DNA from: an uncultured Clostridia bacterium
GTDB lineage: Bacteria; Bacillota; Clostridia; Lachnospirales; CAG-274
Assembly (NCBI GenBank): GCA_910579745.1
Contig: CAJTVH010000029.1
Span: forward strand, 1-35,508
Reading direction: 5' to 3'
DNA: 35,508 nt
The notes under the pieces are model-generated. The model saw only the letters and a program-made list of their open reading frames with translations, had not been told where the DNA came from and did no database searches. A program made the translations under genes and the position numbers. Shown here in pieces: positions 26,282 to 33,957 of this stretch. Positions within the stretch are counted from its first letter, which is position 1; every line of letters begins with the position of its first letter.

Positions 26282-26932
26282 TTATAGTTCTCTTGGCATT
26301 ATAATAGATGGATTTTTTCCACATTTACAATTTTGTTTTGGCCGACAAGGCTTTGGCATTATAAACGTATGCTCTGAATCAAAATAATCCTGTACTATTC
26401 TTAACGCTTCGCCAAATCTCTGAAAATGTACTATTTCTCGTTCACGTAAAAACTTTATCGGCTCTATAACATCAGGATCGTCTGTAAGAGTTAAAATATA
26501 CTCATAAGTTGAGCGCGCTTTTTGCTCTGCCGCCATATCCTCATACAAATCTGTTCGAGGATCTCCTTTTGATTGTAAATATGAAGCTGTAAATGGTACT
26601 CCCGCAGCGCTTGATGGATAAATGCCTGTTCCGTGGTCTACGTAGTAACTATCAAAACCTTGTTTTTTTATTTGCTCAGGATCAGCATCTTCTAATAATT
26701 GCAAAACTATTGAACCTATCATCTCTAAATGAGCCAGTTCCTCGGTTCCTATATCGTTTAATACGGCTTTCGCTTGGGGAGTAACCATTGAAAAACGCTG
26801 ACTTAAATAACGTAATGAGGCTCCAAGTTCTCCATCCGGACCTCCGTATTGACTTATAATTATTTTTGCGAGACCAGGATTTGTTTGTTTTATTTTAACA
26901 GGAAACTCAAGTTTTTTTTCGTAAATCCACAT
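26282..26932 (-). CDS. cotJC: Spore coat protein CotJC (manganese catalase family)
   Basis: The start at 26932 (MWIYEKKLEFPVKIKQTNP) gives the conserved N-terminus; a GTG 12 bases upstream overlaps the AAGGAG and is rejected. The 216-aa protein has the ferritin-like dimanganese helices of the family: EELAHLEMIGSIV (about residues 66-78) and EREIVHFQRFGEAL near 160, with the Glu/His ligands visible. Members sit in the outer spore layers and show or resemble catalase activity. The C-terminal tail PCRPKQNCKCGKNP is Cys-rich and may crosslink or bind metal. It is third in cotJA-cotJB-cotJC, its ATG lying 2 bases after the cotJB stop, so it should be made in the mother cell late in sporulation. 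Confidence 0.95.
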   Translation of the reverse strand: MWIYEKKLEFPVKIKQTNPGLAKIIISQYGGPDGELGASLRYLSQRFSMVTPQAKAVLNDIGTEELAHLEMIGSIVLQLLEDADPEQIKKQGFDSYYVDHGTGIYPSSAAGVPFTASYLQSKGDPRTDLYEDMAAEQKARSTYEYILTLTDDPDVIEPIKFLREREIVHFQRFGEALRIVQDYFDSEHTFIMPKPCRPKQNCKCGKNPSIIMPREL

Positions 26933-26934
26933 TA

Positions 26935-27222
26935 TTAATAACACTCCTTTACATTAAAATTAAAATCTCTTTTCCATGGCCATGGACAATTTATCCATTT
27001 AAACTCACAATCAGGACTCATAGATCTGAAGGAACATAGAGGACCATACATTTCCTCAAACTCATAACGTAAAGAATCCGCTTCTTGAATAATATTGTTA
27101 TATTTTTCAATAACTTCCTCATCATTTGGATGAGTGTCTAGAAAAAGATGTAAATCAACAGCGATAAAATCGAGAATACTCAGTTTTTTTAATAAAGCTT
27201 CTCTTTCACTATTTTCACACAT
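26935..27222 (-). CDS. cotJB: Spore coat protein CotJB
   Basis: This 95-aa protein (MCENSEREALLKKLSILDFI...) carries the CotJB family core AVDLHLFLDTHPNDEEVIEKYN. It ends in the aromatic, proline-rich segment FKWINCPWPWKRDFN, also typical. Its ribosome site GGAGG lies in the last codons of cotJA, and only 3 bases separate the two genes. CotJB is needed with CotJA and CotJC for assembly of the CotJ complex into the coat. No catalytic motif is seen. Confidence 0.94.
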   Translation of the reverse strand: MCENSEREALLKKLSILDFIAVDLHLFLDTHPNDEEVIEKYNNIIQEADSLRYEFEEMYGPLCSFRSMSPDCEFKWINCPWPWKRDFNFNVKECY

Positions 27223-27225
27223 AAA

Positions 27226-27450
27226 TTAACAGCCTCCTTTTTTTAAATATGGCTCAGGTTTATAAAGTTCGGGAAAAACGGTTCCCGCTAAAAAAGCTTC
27301 GCAAGGTTCTAAAAGAGAGCAGTATTTTTGAAAAGGAACAAAGGCTCTTGCCAAATCATTACAAATAATTTTTTGCTCACATGGAATACATTTCATTTTG
27401 CCTATATCATCACAACAAGTTTTATCATAGGCGTTTTTTTTATCGCACAT
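27226..27450 (-). CDS. cotJA: Spore coat-associated protein CotJA
   Basis: The start is the ATG at 27450 (MCDKKNAYDKTCC), 8 bases from GGAGG; the GTG 9 bases upstream overlaps the ribosome site. The 74-aa protein has the family core LARAFVPFQKYCSLLEPCEAFLAGTVFPELYKP. It is Cys-rich, with eight Cys before residue 50. It is first in the cotJ operon. In other spore formers this operon is driven by sigma-E in the mother cell; I see no unambiguous sigma-E promoter here. Confidence 0.93.
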   Translation of the reverse strand: MCDKKNAYDKTCCDDIGKMKCIPCEQKIICNDLARAFVPFQKYCSLLEPCEAFLAGTVFPELYKPEPYLKKGGC

Positions 27451-27520
27451 ATTTGACACCTCCGAAATATTTATTGAAATCTATTGGGAAATTTGATAAA
27501 TTAATCAATATTTCCTTAAG

Positions 27521-27548
27521 GTTCTTTATAACAAAAGTTGTAAAGAAC
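27521..27548. promoter_or_regulatory. Inverted repeat in the cotJ leader/promoter region
   Basis: GTTCTTTATAAC (27521-27532) and GTTGTAAAGAAC (27537-27548) pair over 12 positions with one G-T or mismatch and a 4-A loop, about 70 bases before the cotJA start. It could be an operator or a 5' leader hairpin; the sequence alone cannot decide. Confidence 0.4.
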
Positions 27549-27685
27549 AATCTATTAAAAGGAACCCCCTTTTTGGTTCATAGTTTATATTATTCATACA
27601 TAAAATATTTGTGATTAAATGTATAGTGGAAAAGAAGATAAAAATTTTAATTAATTGGCTGAAATGTAATTTTATTTATGCTTAA

Positions 27686-27700
27686 TTAGGAAGTATCTGA
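27686..27700. repeat. Isolated MITE family A left end
   Basis: TAGGAAGTATCTGAAAA matches the family A terminal repeat TA-RRGCGTATCTGAAAAC at about 14 of 17 positions. No right end follows before the gene at 27776, so it would be a truncated copy supplying part of that gene's promoter region. Confidence 0.4.
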
Positions 27701-27775
27701 AAAAATAAAAACGAATATATTTTTTATTATTATATAAAATATATCATATATGATATTCAAGCTTGGAGGTATATG

Positions 27776-28354
27776 ATGATTAAAATAGGAATAATAGGCG
27801 ATTTTTTAAAAACAGCCGGAATAATATCAAGTATTTTGGAAAAAAGTTCATTTTCTGTAAAAATAATAAATTATAAACATTTTTTTTCTATAATGCAAAG
27901 TAATATAGACTTTCTTATTATTGGAATTTGTTCTCCTTATACCTCTTCAGATTATATAAATAAACTTCAGCTTGATATACTAATAATAAATGATTCCTCA
28001 CAAATTACAAATTTAACGAATCCTCCATTTTTAAGCAACAAATTAAGCATAGTTTTATTAAATTCTGATAAATCAGAAGAAATAGAACTAAAAACAAAAA
28101 CGCCGTTTTATGTAATAACTTTTGGATTTAACTCAAACGCCACAATAACAATATCAAGCAGAGTATCAGGCGTTAATGATACTTTGCAAATATGTATACA
28201 GCGTAATTTGACAACATTACAAAACGTTAAAATTTTAGAACAAGATTTTTCAATAACTGTCAATAGTAAAAACATAGATGTAATTCTCTCAGCGATAAGC
28301 GCGGCAATACTTTCTGGTATAAGTATAGATACACTAAAAAATATGATAATTTAA
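27776..28354 (+). CDS. Conserved clostridial protein, possibly Mur-ligase-like
   Basis: The start is the second of two adjacent ATG codons, 6 bases from GGAGG; the first is only 3 bases away. The 192-aa protein (MIKIGIIGDFLKTAGIISSI...) opens with a Rossmann-like beta-alpha unit. Its second half, FYVITFGFNSNATITISSRV ... CIQRNLTTLQNVKILEQDFSITV ... ILSAISAAILSGI, resembles a family of short clostridial hypotheticals. There, VITYGFN.ATVTASS and an (E)PQEF segment recall the central and C-terminal parts of Mur ligases, but the P-loop GTxGKT is absent, so no ligase activity is expected. I rely on memory for this likeness. The downstream region is decayed, so former operon partners may be lost. 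Confidence 0.6.
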   Translation: MIKIGIIGDFLKTAGIISSILEKSSFSVKIINYKHFFSIMQSNIDFLIIGICSPYTSSDYINKLQLDILIINDSSQITNLTNPPFLSNKLSIVLLNSDKSEEIELKTKTPFYVITFGFNSNATITISSRVSGVNDTLQICIQRNLTTLQNVKILEQDFSITVNSKNIDVILSAISAAILSGISIDTLKNMII

Positions 28355-28879
28355 AAAAATATAGCTTAAAAAATAATGTAAATTAGCTATTTTGGACTTA
28401 AAGCTTTATTAGAATTATATATTCTATCAATAATATACGGTTTTTTTATTAAAAAAGGTTTATCAGTAAATAAGATTAATAATCTTTTTTTACTTATTAT
28501 AAATTTTTATATATATAGATTCAAATTATTAAATCTTAGGTGGAGCGTTTGAAATTTTTTTGTTGTTATGATGATTTGCTCGGTATACATTTACTAATGT
28601 GACCATTGTGTGTCTTAGGCGGTATATAACAAAATTCGATACAATAAAACAGTTTATAAAATACTAAATAAAATTGCTAAGTTCAGTATATTCGAAAAAA
28701 AATTTATAAAGCTTGGAACTATGGAACATAAAGAAATTTATATAGAAATCAGTTTTTAAAAATATAAAAAGAAAAAAATACAATACTTTCAATGATATAT
28801 TAAAATTTTTGATAAAAGTATAAATTAAAATTTTACACAATGTTTAAAAATAGCATGAAATTTAAAAATATTAAATTCA

Positions 28880-29460
28880 TATGTATCTGAAACAAGAGCT
28901 GGAAAACTTAATATTGGAAAACCTTATTCACTTTATATGTATATGACAGATGTTTCTACAACCTTAAAAAGCCCTAAAGTAATAATATAAAAAATGATAA
29001 AATTATAGAAAAATTCAATTTAACTAATAATGTCAATAAATGTATAATTTTTTAGATAAACCAGATACATATTATATTTATAGCGAAAAATAAAGTAGAA
29101 ATATATATATTTATGAACGGGATCTTTCTTCGTTTATTAAGTTAGATATTGAAGATTTTGTAATATAGGTTTAAGAGAATAAATCCGAAAATTTTTATGC
29201 AAACATATGTTTAAACTCAAAAAACAGAGGAGCTACAGATACTTTTATAGCTTGCTATGATATAATCTGACAGTACTTTACGGCGCTATAAACTCAATTT
29301 TCTAAAAACAAAAAAACAGCTTTGTATAAGTTATCAATTGATAAGCATTTATAAATTTGTGCCATACAAAGATATGGAAATAAATTTGCTCAGACTTGAA
29401 GAAAATATATTTTCCCGTTTTTACCATAAATGTCTAAACATTTAAAGTACTAAAAATCCT
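28880..29460 (+). pseudogene. Decayed protein gene of unknown family
   Basis: From 29052 one frame reads with protein-like content through many in-frame stops: LDKPDTYYIYSEK, stop, then NIYIYERDLSSFIKLDIEDF, stops, ENKSENFYANICLNSKNRGA continuing TDTFIACYDII, stop, QYFTAL, stop, QFSKNKKTALYKLSIDKH, stop. Upstream, in shifted frames, AGKLNIGKPYSLYMYMTDVS and NDKIIEKFNLTNNVNK join on. The stops are a mix of TAA, TAG and TGA, as expected from random decay rather than recoding. No family is recognised. It follows the Mur-ligase-like gene on the same strand and may have been its operon partner. Confidence 0.5.
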
Positions 29461-29744
29461 AAAAAAGCAAAAATAGTAAAAATAACTCATTCTATCTTAA
29501 TAAGTAGTATTTATAGTTATCCATAAACAAATTTCTCTTTATTATTCCTCCAAAAAATTACGTTCAATTCTAAATTGTCGTGAAGTTTCCCAAACCCTCA
29601 AAAAAACGCAAAGTGTTCTTTTTTTAAACCACTTTACGTCTGCTATTAATAAAAAAGTATATTGTAAAATTAGGTAAAAATCAACTTATTTTAACATTTA
29701 AAATTTATATTATTTAGTAATTTAAGAATATTTAACTTAAAAAC

Positions 29745-29782
29745 TATATAATCACTATCATTTATACGATAGTGATTATATA
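29745..29782. repeat. Perfect 15-bp inverted repeat
   Basis: TATATAATCACTATC (29745-29759) and GATAGTGATTATATA (29768-29782) are perfect complements with an 8-base loop. No T-run follows on either strand, so it is not a standard terminator. The half-site TAGTGAT is repeated once more at 29781-29787. Confidence 0.6.
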
Positions 29783-30014
29783 GTGATAATTCAATTATAT
29801 ATAAATACTCAAGACTTTTGAATATCTTTTGTCATTTCACACTCCGCAGCAAAAAACTTTACTACTCTCCATTTCTTTTTCACTTAAACCGTATGTTCCT
29901 TTTTCTGTCAATTATCTCCATTTTCTTTTTGGTTGTTATTGACATTTACATAGTTTAATATTCTGACTCTTTAAAATTTAGATTTACCGTTTTAATATCT
30001 TTAGACAAATCAAC

Positions 30015-30179
30015 TAAAGCGTATCTGAAAACAAAAATACGCACAAAAAATTATAAAAAATAAAACGAAACAGAAAGGCTTTTCTGTTTAATTGAACCGT
30101 TTTCGTTTATTTTTTTATAATTTTTTGGATATTTCGCGTATATAACTGATAGTTTATGACAGTTTTCAGATACGCCCTA
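30015..30179. mobile_element. MITE family A, complete copy
   Basis: The element (30017-30177) has perfect 14-bp terminal inverted repeats, GCGTATCTGAAAAC at 30019-30032 and GTTTTCAGATACGC at 30164-30177 (coordinates within a base or two), and is flanked on both sides by TA (30015-30016, 30178-30179). Most of the interior is also self-complementary (CAAAAAATTATAAAAAA against the inverse of TTTTTTTATAATTTTTTG). The centre is the hairpin AAACAGAAAGGC-TTTTCTGTTT. It encodes no protein. TA duplication and size fit an IS630/Tc1-mariner-type MITE, by inference. On minus, the central hairpin is followed by CGTTTTATTTTTT, so it may terminate the gene into whose stop codon it has inserted. About nine tenths of its sequence is shared with the inverted copy at 35390. 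Confidence 0.88.
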
Positions 30180-30596
30180 GTTTTTTGATGTTGTTTTGAA
30201 AATAATCTCATCAACAATGTTAATCGTATCTTCTATACACCCCTCACAAGTGCGTAAAACTTTTTTAGTATCAACACCTTTTAACTCTTTACAAATAACA
30301 GATGAATTCTTAGTTTGAAATTCTTTAACAATCTCTTTTATAATTTTATATGTATCCGCTTTTGTCGTTGTATTTTTCGTACCCACACTGTTTTTAAGTC
30401 CCGCGAGAATAACAGCTCCTGAAACAGCTCCGCACATTCCCTGCATATTTCCAAGACCAGACCCAAACCCCTCGGATATTTTAAACATAATTTCCTCATC
30501 AATCCCAAAATCATCACTATACGCACACGCGACAGCCTGACAGCAGTTATAGCCCTTTTTACGATTTTCAATAGCTTTTTCAAATTTACTCTTCAT
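30177..30596 (-). CDS. C_GCAxxG_C_C family protein (putative redox/metal protein)
   Basis: This 139-aa protein has the family's cysteine pattern: NCCQAVACAY (Cys18, Cys19 and Cys24 region), GMCGAVSGAVILAGL (the C-GCAxxG-like centre), CKEL and CEGC near the C-terminus. The family is common in clostridia and is thought to bind a metal cluster or act in redox chemistry; its activity is unproven. GGAGGG precedes the ATG by 9 bases. The stop codon TAG is shared with the end of a MITE: TA is the target duplication and G is the element's last base. Reconstruction of the empty site also gives TAG, so the protein length is unchanged. It lies 80 bases downstream of a GH43 gene on the same strand. Confidence 0.9.
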   Translation of the reverse strand: MKSKFEKAIENRKKGYNCCQAVACAYSDDFGIDEEIMFKISEGFGSGLGNMQGMCGAVSGAVILAGLKNSVGTKNTTTKADTYKIIKEIVKEFQTKNSSVICKELKGVDTKKVLRTCEGCIEDTINIVDEIIFKTTSKN

Positions 30597-30676
30597 TAAT
30601 AATAACCCTCCAAATAAAATATAATATAAAAATAGTTTACTAAATATACATACAAGTTAATAAAAAACACAATAAT

Positions 30677-32083
30677 TTAAAATAGTTTAAAAGATATAAT
30701 CTCAATAAAATTTTCGCCGACATATTTAAAAAATAAAGCGCCTATGCCATTCATAATACTAAATTCAGAGTAAACCTCAGTCCACTCATCACAATTAATA
30801 TCAATAGCGCATTCCCCTACAAAATCACCTTTTTCCGAATTAGAAATAAATATTTTTCCTTTTGCTCTTCCCCTTAATTTAAAAGAAATTCCCTTAAAGT
30901 CTTTAAAATTAAAATATTTAAAACCGGCGATACAATTATTGTGAAAATTAGTAACATATTGCTCCTCTCCTGACTCCCTGTCTTCGCCGCTTTGAGTAAG
31001 AAAAGTTTTATTTTTCTCCTTCTCTTTAGAGTTTTTATAATTGTTAATATCCATAAGATTACATACTATATAAAAAGGATACTCTCCTTTTCCTAAAAGA
31101 GGTCTGCCATTTAATCCACAGCTTGTAGCCTCCGCTTGTTTTATATATCCGTTTTCCTCAATGAAAATAGGCTCCGCTACTCCTTGTCTGCAAAAAGAAG
31201 TTCCGTTTGTAAATCTATGATCAAAAATATAGTACTGCTCATTTATGCATATAATACCTCCATGTGTGTTTCCAACAGGATAAGCTGGATTTTCCTCAGT
31301 ATGTCCGTTAATCCCTATATCTGAGGAAGAGTGTATTCTTCCTCTATATATAAAATCTCTATCTGGATATTTACTTGTACAATAATGTAATCCCGTTATT
31401 CTGGCGGAATATACAAAATAATATAAATCGCCAATTTTCCTCATAGAAGACGCCTCAAAAAATTTCGCGTTGTCAGGACAATCGTTTCTTGATAAAATAA
31501 TTTTAGGCTCTGTTCTTACCGTAAGCATATCGTCTTCAAGCGTACATACATGTGCCCCAACAAAAAAACGGCCTTTAGCGTCAATTTCTTTTTTTCCGCA
31601 AAATCCAGAGTAAAGATAAATTTCACCGTCATCATCAATAAATACACTGGGGTCAAATTGAAAATAACTACCTTTTTCAAGTCCGACAACTCTACCTTTT
31701 TTATCATGAATATCCCCGTAATACCTATATTTTCCCGCCGGCTTATCACATACCGCCACGGAAATAACCGATGAGTTAGCCACAGAATAAAATAAGTAAA
31801 ACAAACCTTCTTTTCCTTGTATAACATCAGGCGCGTATAAGATAATCTTATCTCTTATAACCCCTTGATGCTGTTCTTTTTTATAAATAACACCTTCATA
31901 TTTCCAGTCTGAAACATCGCAAAGAGGAGCTGACCAGCAAACATAGTCATTCTCACAATATTCCTTACCGTTAAACTTATCATGACTTCCAAAAATATAA
32001 AGTCTGTCGTTAAAAATACGAGGTTCCCCGTCAGGAACATATTCATAACTTGGAAGATATGGGTTGAATACCTGCTTTTTCAT
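30677..32083 (-). CDS. GH43-family glycoside hydrolase (arabinanase/xylosidase type)
   Basis: This 468-aa enzyme without signal peptide should act in the cytoplasm on imported oligosaccharides. The five-bladed GH43 propeller (about 1-330) shows candidate catalytic residues Asp18 (VPDGEPRIF, base), Asp144 (FQFDPSVFID, pKa modulator) and Glu210 (KFFEASSMRKIG, acid), plus the YAPDV strand at 83-87. The last 110 residues (NCIAGFKYFNFKDFKGISFK ... ECAIDINCDEWTEVYSEFSI) look like a CBM6-type beta-sandwich. Members cleave alpha-L-arabinosides or beta-xylosides; which one cannot be read from the sequence. AGAGG lies 9 bases before the ATG. It follows rarA by 28 bases, probably by read-through, with no sugar transporter or regulator nearby. 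Confidence 0.9.
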   Translation of the reverse strand: MKKQVFNPYLPSYEYVPDGEPRIFNDRLYIFGSHDKFNGKEYCENDYVCWSAPLCDVSDWKYEGVIYKKEQHQGVIRDKIILYAPDVIQGKEGLFYLFYSVANSSVISVAVCDKPAGKYRYYGDIHDKKGRVVGLEKGSYFQFDPSVFIDDDGEIYLYSGFCGKKEIDAKGRFFVGAHVCTLEDDMLTVRTEPKIILSRNDCPDNAKFFEASSMRKIGDLYYFVYSARITGLHYCTSKYPDRDFIYRGRIHSSSDIGINGHTEENPAYPVGNTHGGIICINEQYYIFDHRFTNGTSFCRQGVAEPIFIEENGYIKQAEATSCGLNGRPLLGKGEYPFYIVCNLMDINNYKNSKEKEKNKTFLTQSGEDRESGEEQYVTNFHNNCIAGFKYFNFKDFKGISFKLRGRAKGKIFISNSEKGDFVGECAIDINCDEWTEVYSEFSIMNGIGALFFKYVGENFIEIISFKLF

Positions 32084-32111
32084 AATAAAATACCTCTAAA
32101 CATAAATAGCT

Positions 32112-33428
32112 CTATAACTTAATAAAATTAATCCATTGTTTAATTTTTCTCTCATATCCGTTATCTGACAGAACGTAATATTTTTTATCAGCTACCTCAT
32201 CAGGCAAATATTGTTGTTTAACGTAATGATTTTCATAATCATGAGCGTATTTATACCCTGCTCCGTGTCCAAGTTTAGCGGCTCCTTTATAATGAGCGTC
32301 TTTTAAATGATTTGGAATACCTGAAGTCTGAATATTTTTAACATCGTTCATAGCCTTATCAATAGCAATAATAGCTGAATTACTTTTTGGAGCTGTCGCG
32401 ACATAAGCAGCCGCCTGTGCTAAAATTATTCTGCTTTCTGGCATACCTATCATATTTACAGCCTCAAAAGCGGAAACAGCAACTTGTAAAGCTCTTGGAT
32501 CAGCGTTCCCCACATCTTCTGAGGCGCATATAACAATCCTTCGGGCAATAAACTTAATGTCTTCTCCAGCGTAAAGCATTTTCGCGAGATAATAAATAGC
32601 CGCGTCAGGGTCGCTACCTCTCATACTTTTAATAAAAGCGGAGATTGTGTCATAGTGATTATCTCCATTTTTCTCATAATTAAGAGTTCTTTTTTGAATA
32701 CACTGTTGAGCGGTTGAAATATCAATAAATAATACGCCATCATCATTTCTTTCCGTCGTTAAAACAGCTAACTCAACAGCGTTTAAAGCTGTTCTCGCAT
32801 CGCCGTTCGCCATGTCCGCTATAAAGTCGGATGCCTCCTCTGTCATACTCACTTTTAAAGCTCCAAAACCGTTTTCTTTATCTTCAATACAATTTTTAAT
32901 TATAGTTTTTATATTATAAAAAGTAAGATGTTTAAGCTCAAAAATTACACTTCTCGACAATAAAGCCTTATTTACCTCAAAATAAGGATTTTCCGTCGTC
33001 GCGCCAATAAAAGTTAATGTTCCATCTTCGACATGTGGTAAAAGAGCGTCTTGTTGAGATTTGTTAAACCTGTGAATTTCATCAATAAAAAGAATAGATT
33101 TCTTACCTGACATTCCGAAAATATTTTTAGCGTTTTCAACAGTTTCCTTAATGTCTTTTATTCCAGCCGTTGTTGCGTTAAGCTGTACAAACTCACTTTT
33201 TGTGGAATTGGCTATTATTTTAGCGAGTGTTGTCTTACCTGTTCCAGGAGGACCATAAAAAATAATTGAAGTAAGTTTATCAGCTTTAATCGCCCTATAC
33301 AAAAGAGTATCCTTTCCTACAATATGTTCCTGCCCCACAAATTGTTCTAAAACTTTAGGACGAATTCTTGAGGCGAGAGGCGATTCTTTTTTCATATTTT
33401 TTTGCCTTTGATACTCAAAAAGATCCAT
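32112..33428 (-). CDS. rarA: Replication-associated recombination protein A (RarA/MgsA) AAA+ ATPase
   Basis: This 438-aa relative of clamp loaders acts at stalled replication forks. The motifs are complete: PLASRIRPKVLEQFVGQEHI at the N-terminus, Walker A YGPPGTGKTT (about 59-68), Walker B ILFIDEIHRFNKSQQD, sensor 1 IGATTENPYFEVN, arginine finger LLSRS and sensor 2 GDARTALNAVE. The C-terminal tetramerisation part is typical (KSMRGSDPDAAIYYLAKML, EDVGNADPRAL, GAGYKYAHDYENHYVKQQYLP). AAAGGGAG lies before the ATG. About 30 bases upstream begins a degenerate family A MITE, so its promoter lies in or beyond the element. It is first in a possible rarA-GH43 transcript. Confidence 0.96.
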   Translation of the reverse strand: MDLFEYQRQKNMKKESPLASRIRPKVLEQFVGQEHIVGKDTLLYRAIKADKLTSIIFYGPPGTGKTTLAKIIANSTKSEFVQLNATTAGIKDIKETVENAKNIFGMSGKKSILFIDEIHRFNKSQQDALLPHVEDGTLTFIGATTENPYFEVNKALLSRSVIFELKHLTFYNIKTIIKNCIEDKENGFGALKVSMTEEASDFIADMANGDARTALNAVELAVLTTERNDDGVLFIDISTAQQCIQKRTLNYEKNGDNHYDTISAFIKSMRGSDPDAAIYYLAKMLYAGEDIKFIARRIVICASEDVGNADPRALQVAVSAFEAVNMIGMPESRIILAQAAAYVATAPKSNSAIIAIDKAMNDVKNIQTSGIPNHLKDAHYKGAAKLGHGAGYKYAHDYENHYVKQQYLPDEVADKKYYVLSDNGYERKIKQWINFIKL

Positions 33429-33957
33429 TTATAAATCTCCCTTTAAACAGTCAAATCCCTTGGAGTGTATTTAAAAACCAAATATATAAGAAAAATTATA
33501 AAAAAGTAAAATAAACTTACAACGTGGTTATTCTACTTTTTTATATTTTTTTTAATATTTTAATGTTTAAAAAGTAAAAACAAACTTTTATACACTTTTA
33601 ATAATAATTAGCGAGAATTTTTAGATACACTCTATTTAAAACTCTAATTTTTTAATAACCTTTTTACTGTATTATATCATTATTACCGAATTACCGCCAA
33701 ATAACTCTACTATATAAATTTACTTAAACTTATCAAACATGTTTATTTAAAAATTTCAGGTAAAAAAATACAATTTTTTCTATCATACCTATAAATATTA
33801 AAAATTTTTTTCTTTTGTAAATTCTATGTATTCTTATATTACCTATTTTTATAATCAATATTAAACCTACAATTTATTATATACTACCATAGTTTATTTT
33901 TCAATACCAAAATTTTTATACTACTAAATCTACATTCTATTTCAAAAAAATATTCAT
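33429..33957. other. Gap upstream of rarA with a degenerate MITE
   Basis: 33460-33634 is a degenerate family A element. The remainder is AT-rich with no coding frame. The methyltransferase gene ends at 33958 with no evident terminator. Confidence 0.5.
33460..33634. mobile_element. MITE family A, degenerate full-length copy
   Basis: The left end GGAGTGTATTTAAAAAC (from 33462) and the right end, read on minus as TAGAGTGTATCTAAAAA (to 33634), are inverted repeats matching the family A termini with several C-to-T and G-to-A changes. The interior keeps the palindrome: TATAAAAAAGTAAAATAA (33497-33514) pairs with TTATTCTACTTTTTTATA (33528-33545) with one mismatch. After the left end, the order AAAACCAAATA then AAAAATTATAAAAAA follows the complete copy. 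Right TA is intact, left TA is TT. Length about 171 bp. Confidence 0.65.

Larger units (their letters stand above)
27451..27775. other. Divergent spacer between cotJA and the Mur-ligase-like gene
   Basis: It contains the cotJ leader region with a hairpin (27521-27548), a second weak GAACC/GGTTC repeat near 27560-27580, an isolated family A left end (27686-27700), and the ribosome site of the plus-strand gene. Promoters for both directions must be here. Confidence 0.5.
28355..30014. other. 1.66-kb stretch of decayed coding sequence and spacer
   Basis: No intact gene. At 28545-28640 a ribosome-like TGGAG precedes a TTG-started frame (KFFCCYDDLLGIHLL, then a stop, then PLCVLGGI), a possible small gene relic. 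At 28880-29460 a longer relic is readable. From 29500 to 30014 I see only AT-rich spacer, a hairpin near 29605-29638 (ACGCAAAGTG / CACTTTACGT, one mismatch) and the 15-bp inverted repeat at 29745-29782. Confidence 0.55.

Noticed and set aside
27480..27620. T-box or riboswitch in the cotJ leader
   Set aside because: Only simple hairpins are visible; no T-box bulge, no conserved riboswitch core, and a riboswitch is not expected for a coat operon.
28883..28900. TATGTATCTGAAACAAG as another family A MITE end
   Set aside because: It lacks the TA-RRGCG part and the match stops after nine bases; it lies in a coding relic.
28880..29460. Stop-codon reassignment or programmed readthrough to explain the interrupted frame
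   Set aside because: All three stop codons occur in the frame, there are also frameshifts, and neighbouring genes use normal stops; decay explains it more simply.
30677..32083. Polysaccharide utilisation locus around the GH43 gene
   Set aside because: No transporter, sugar kinase, second glycosidase or regulator lies nearby; the neighbours are rarA and a cysteine-rich small protein.
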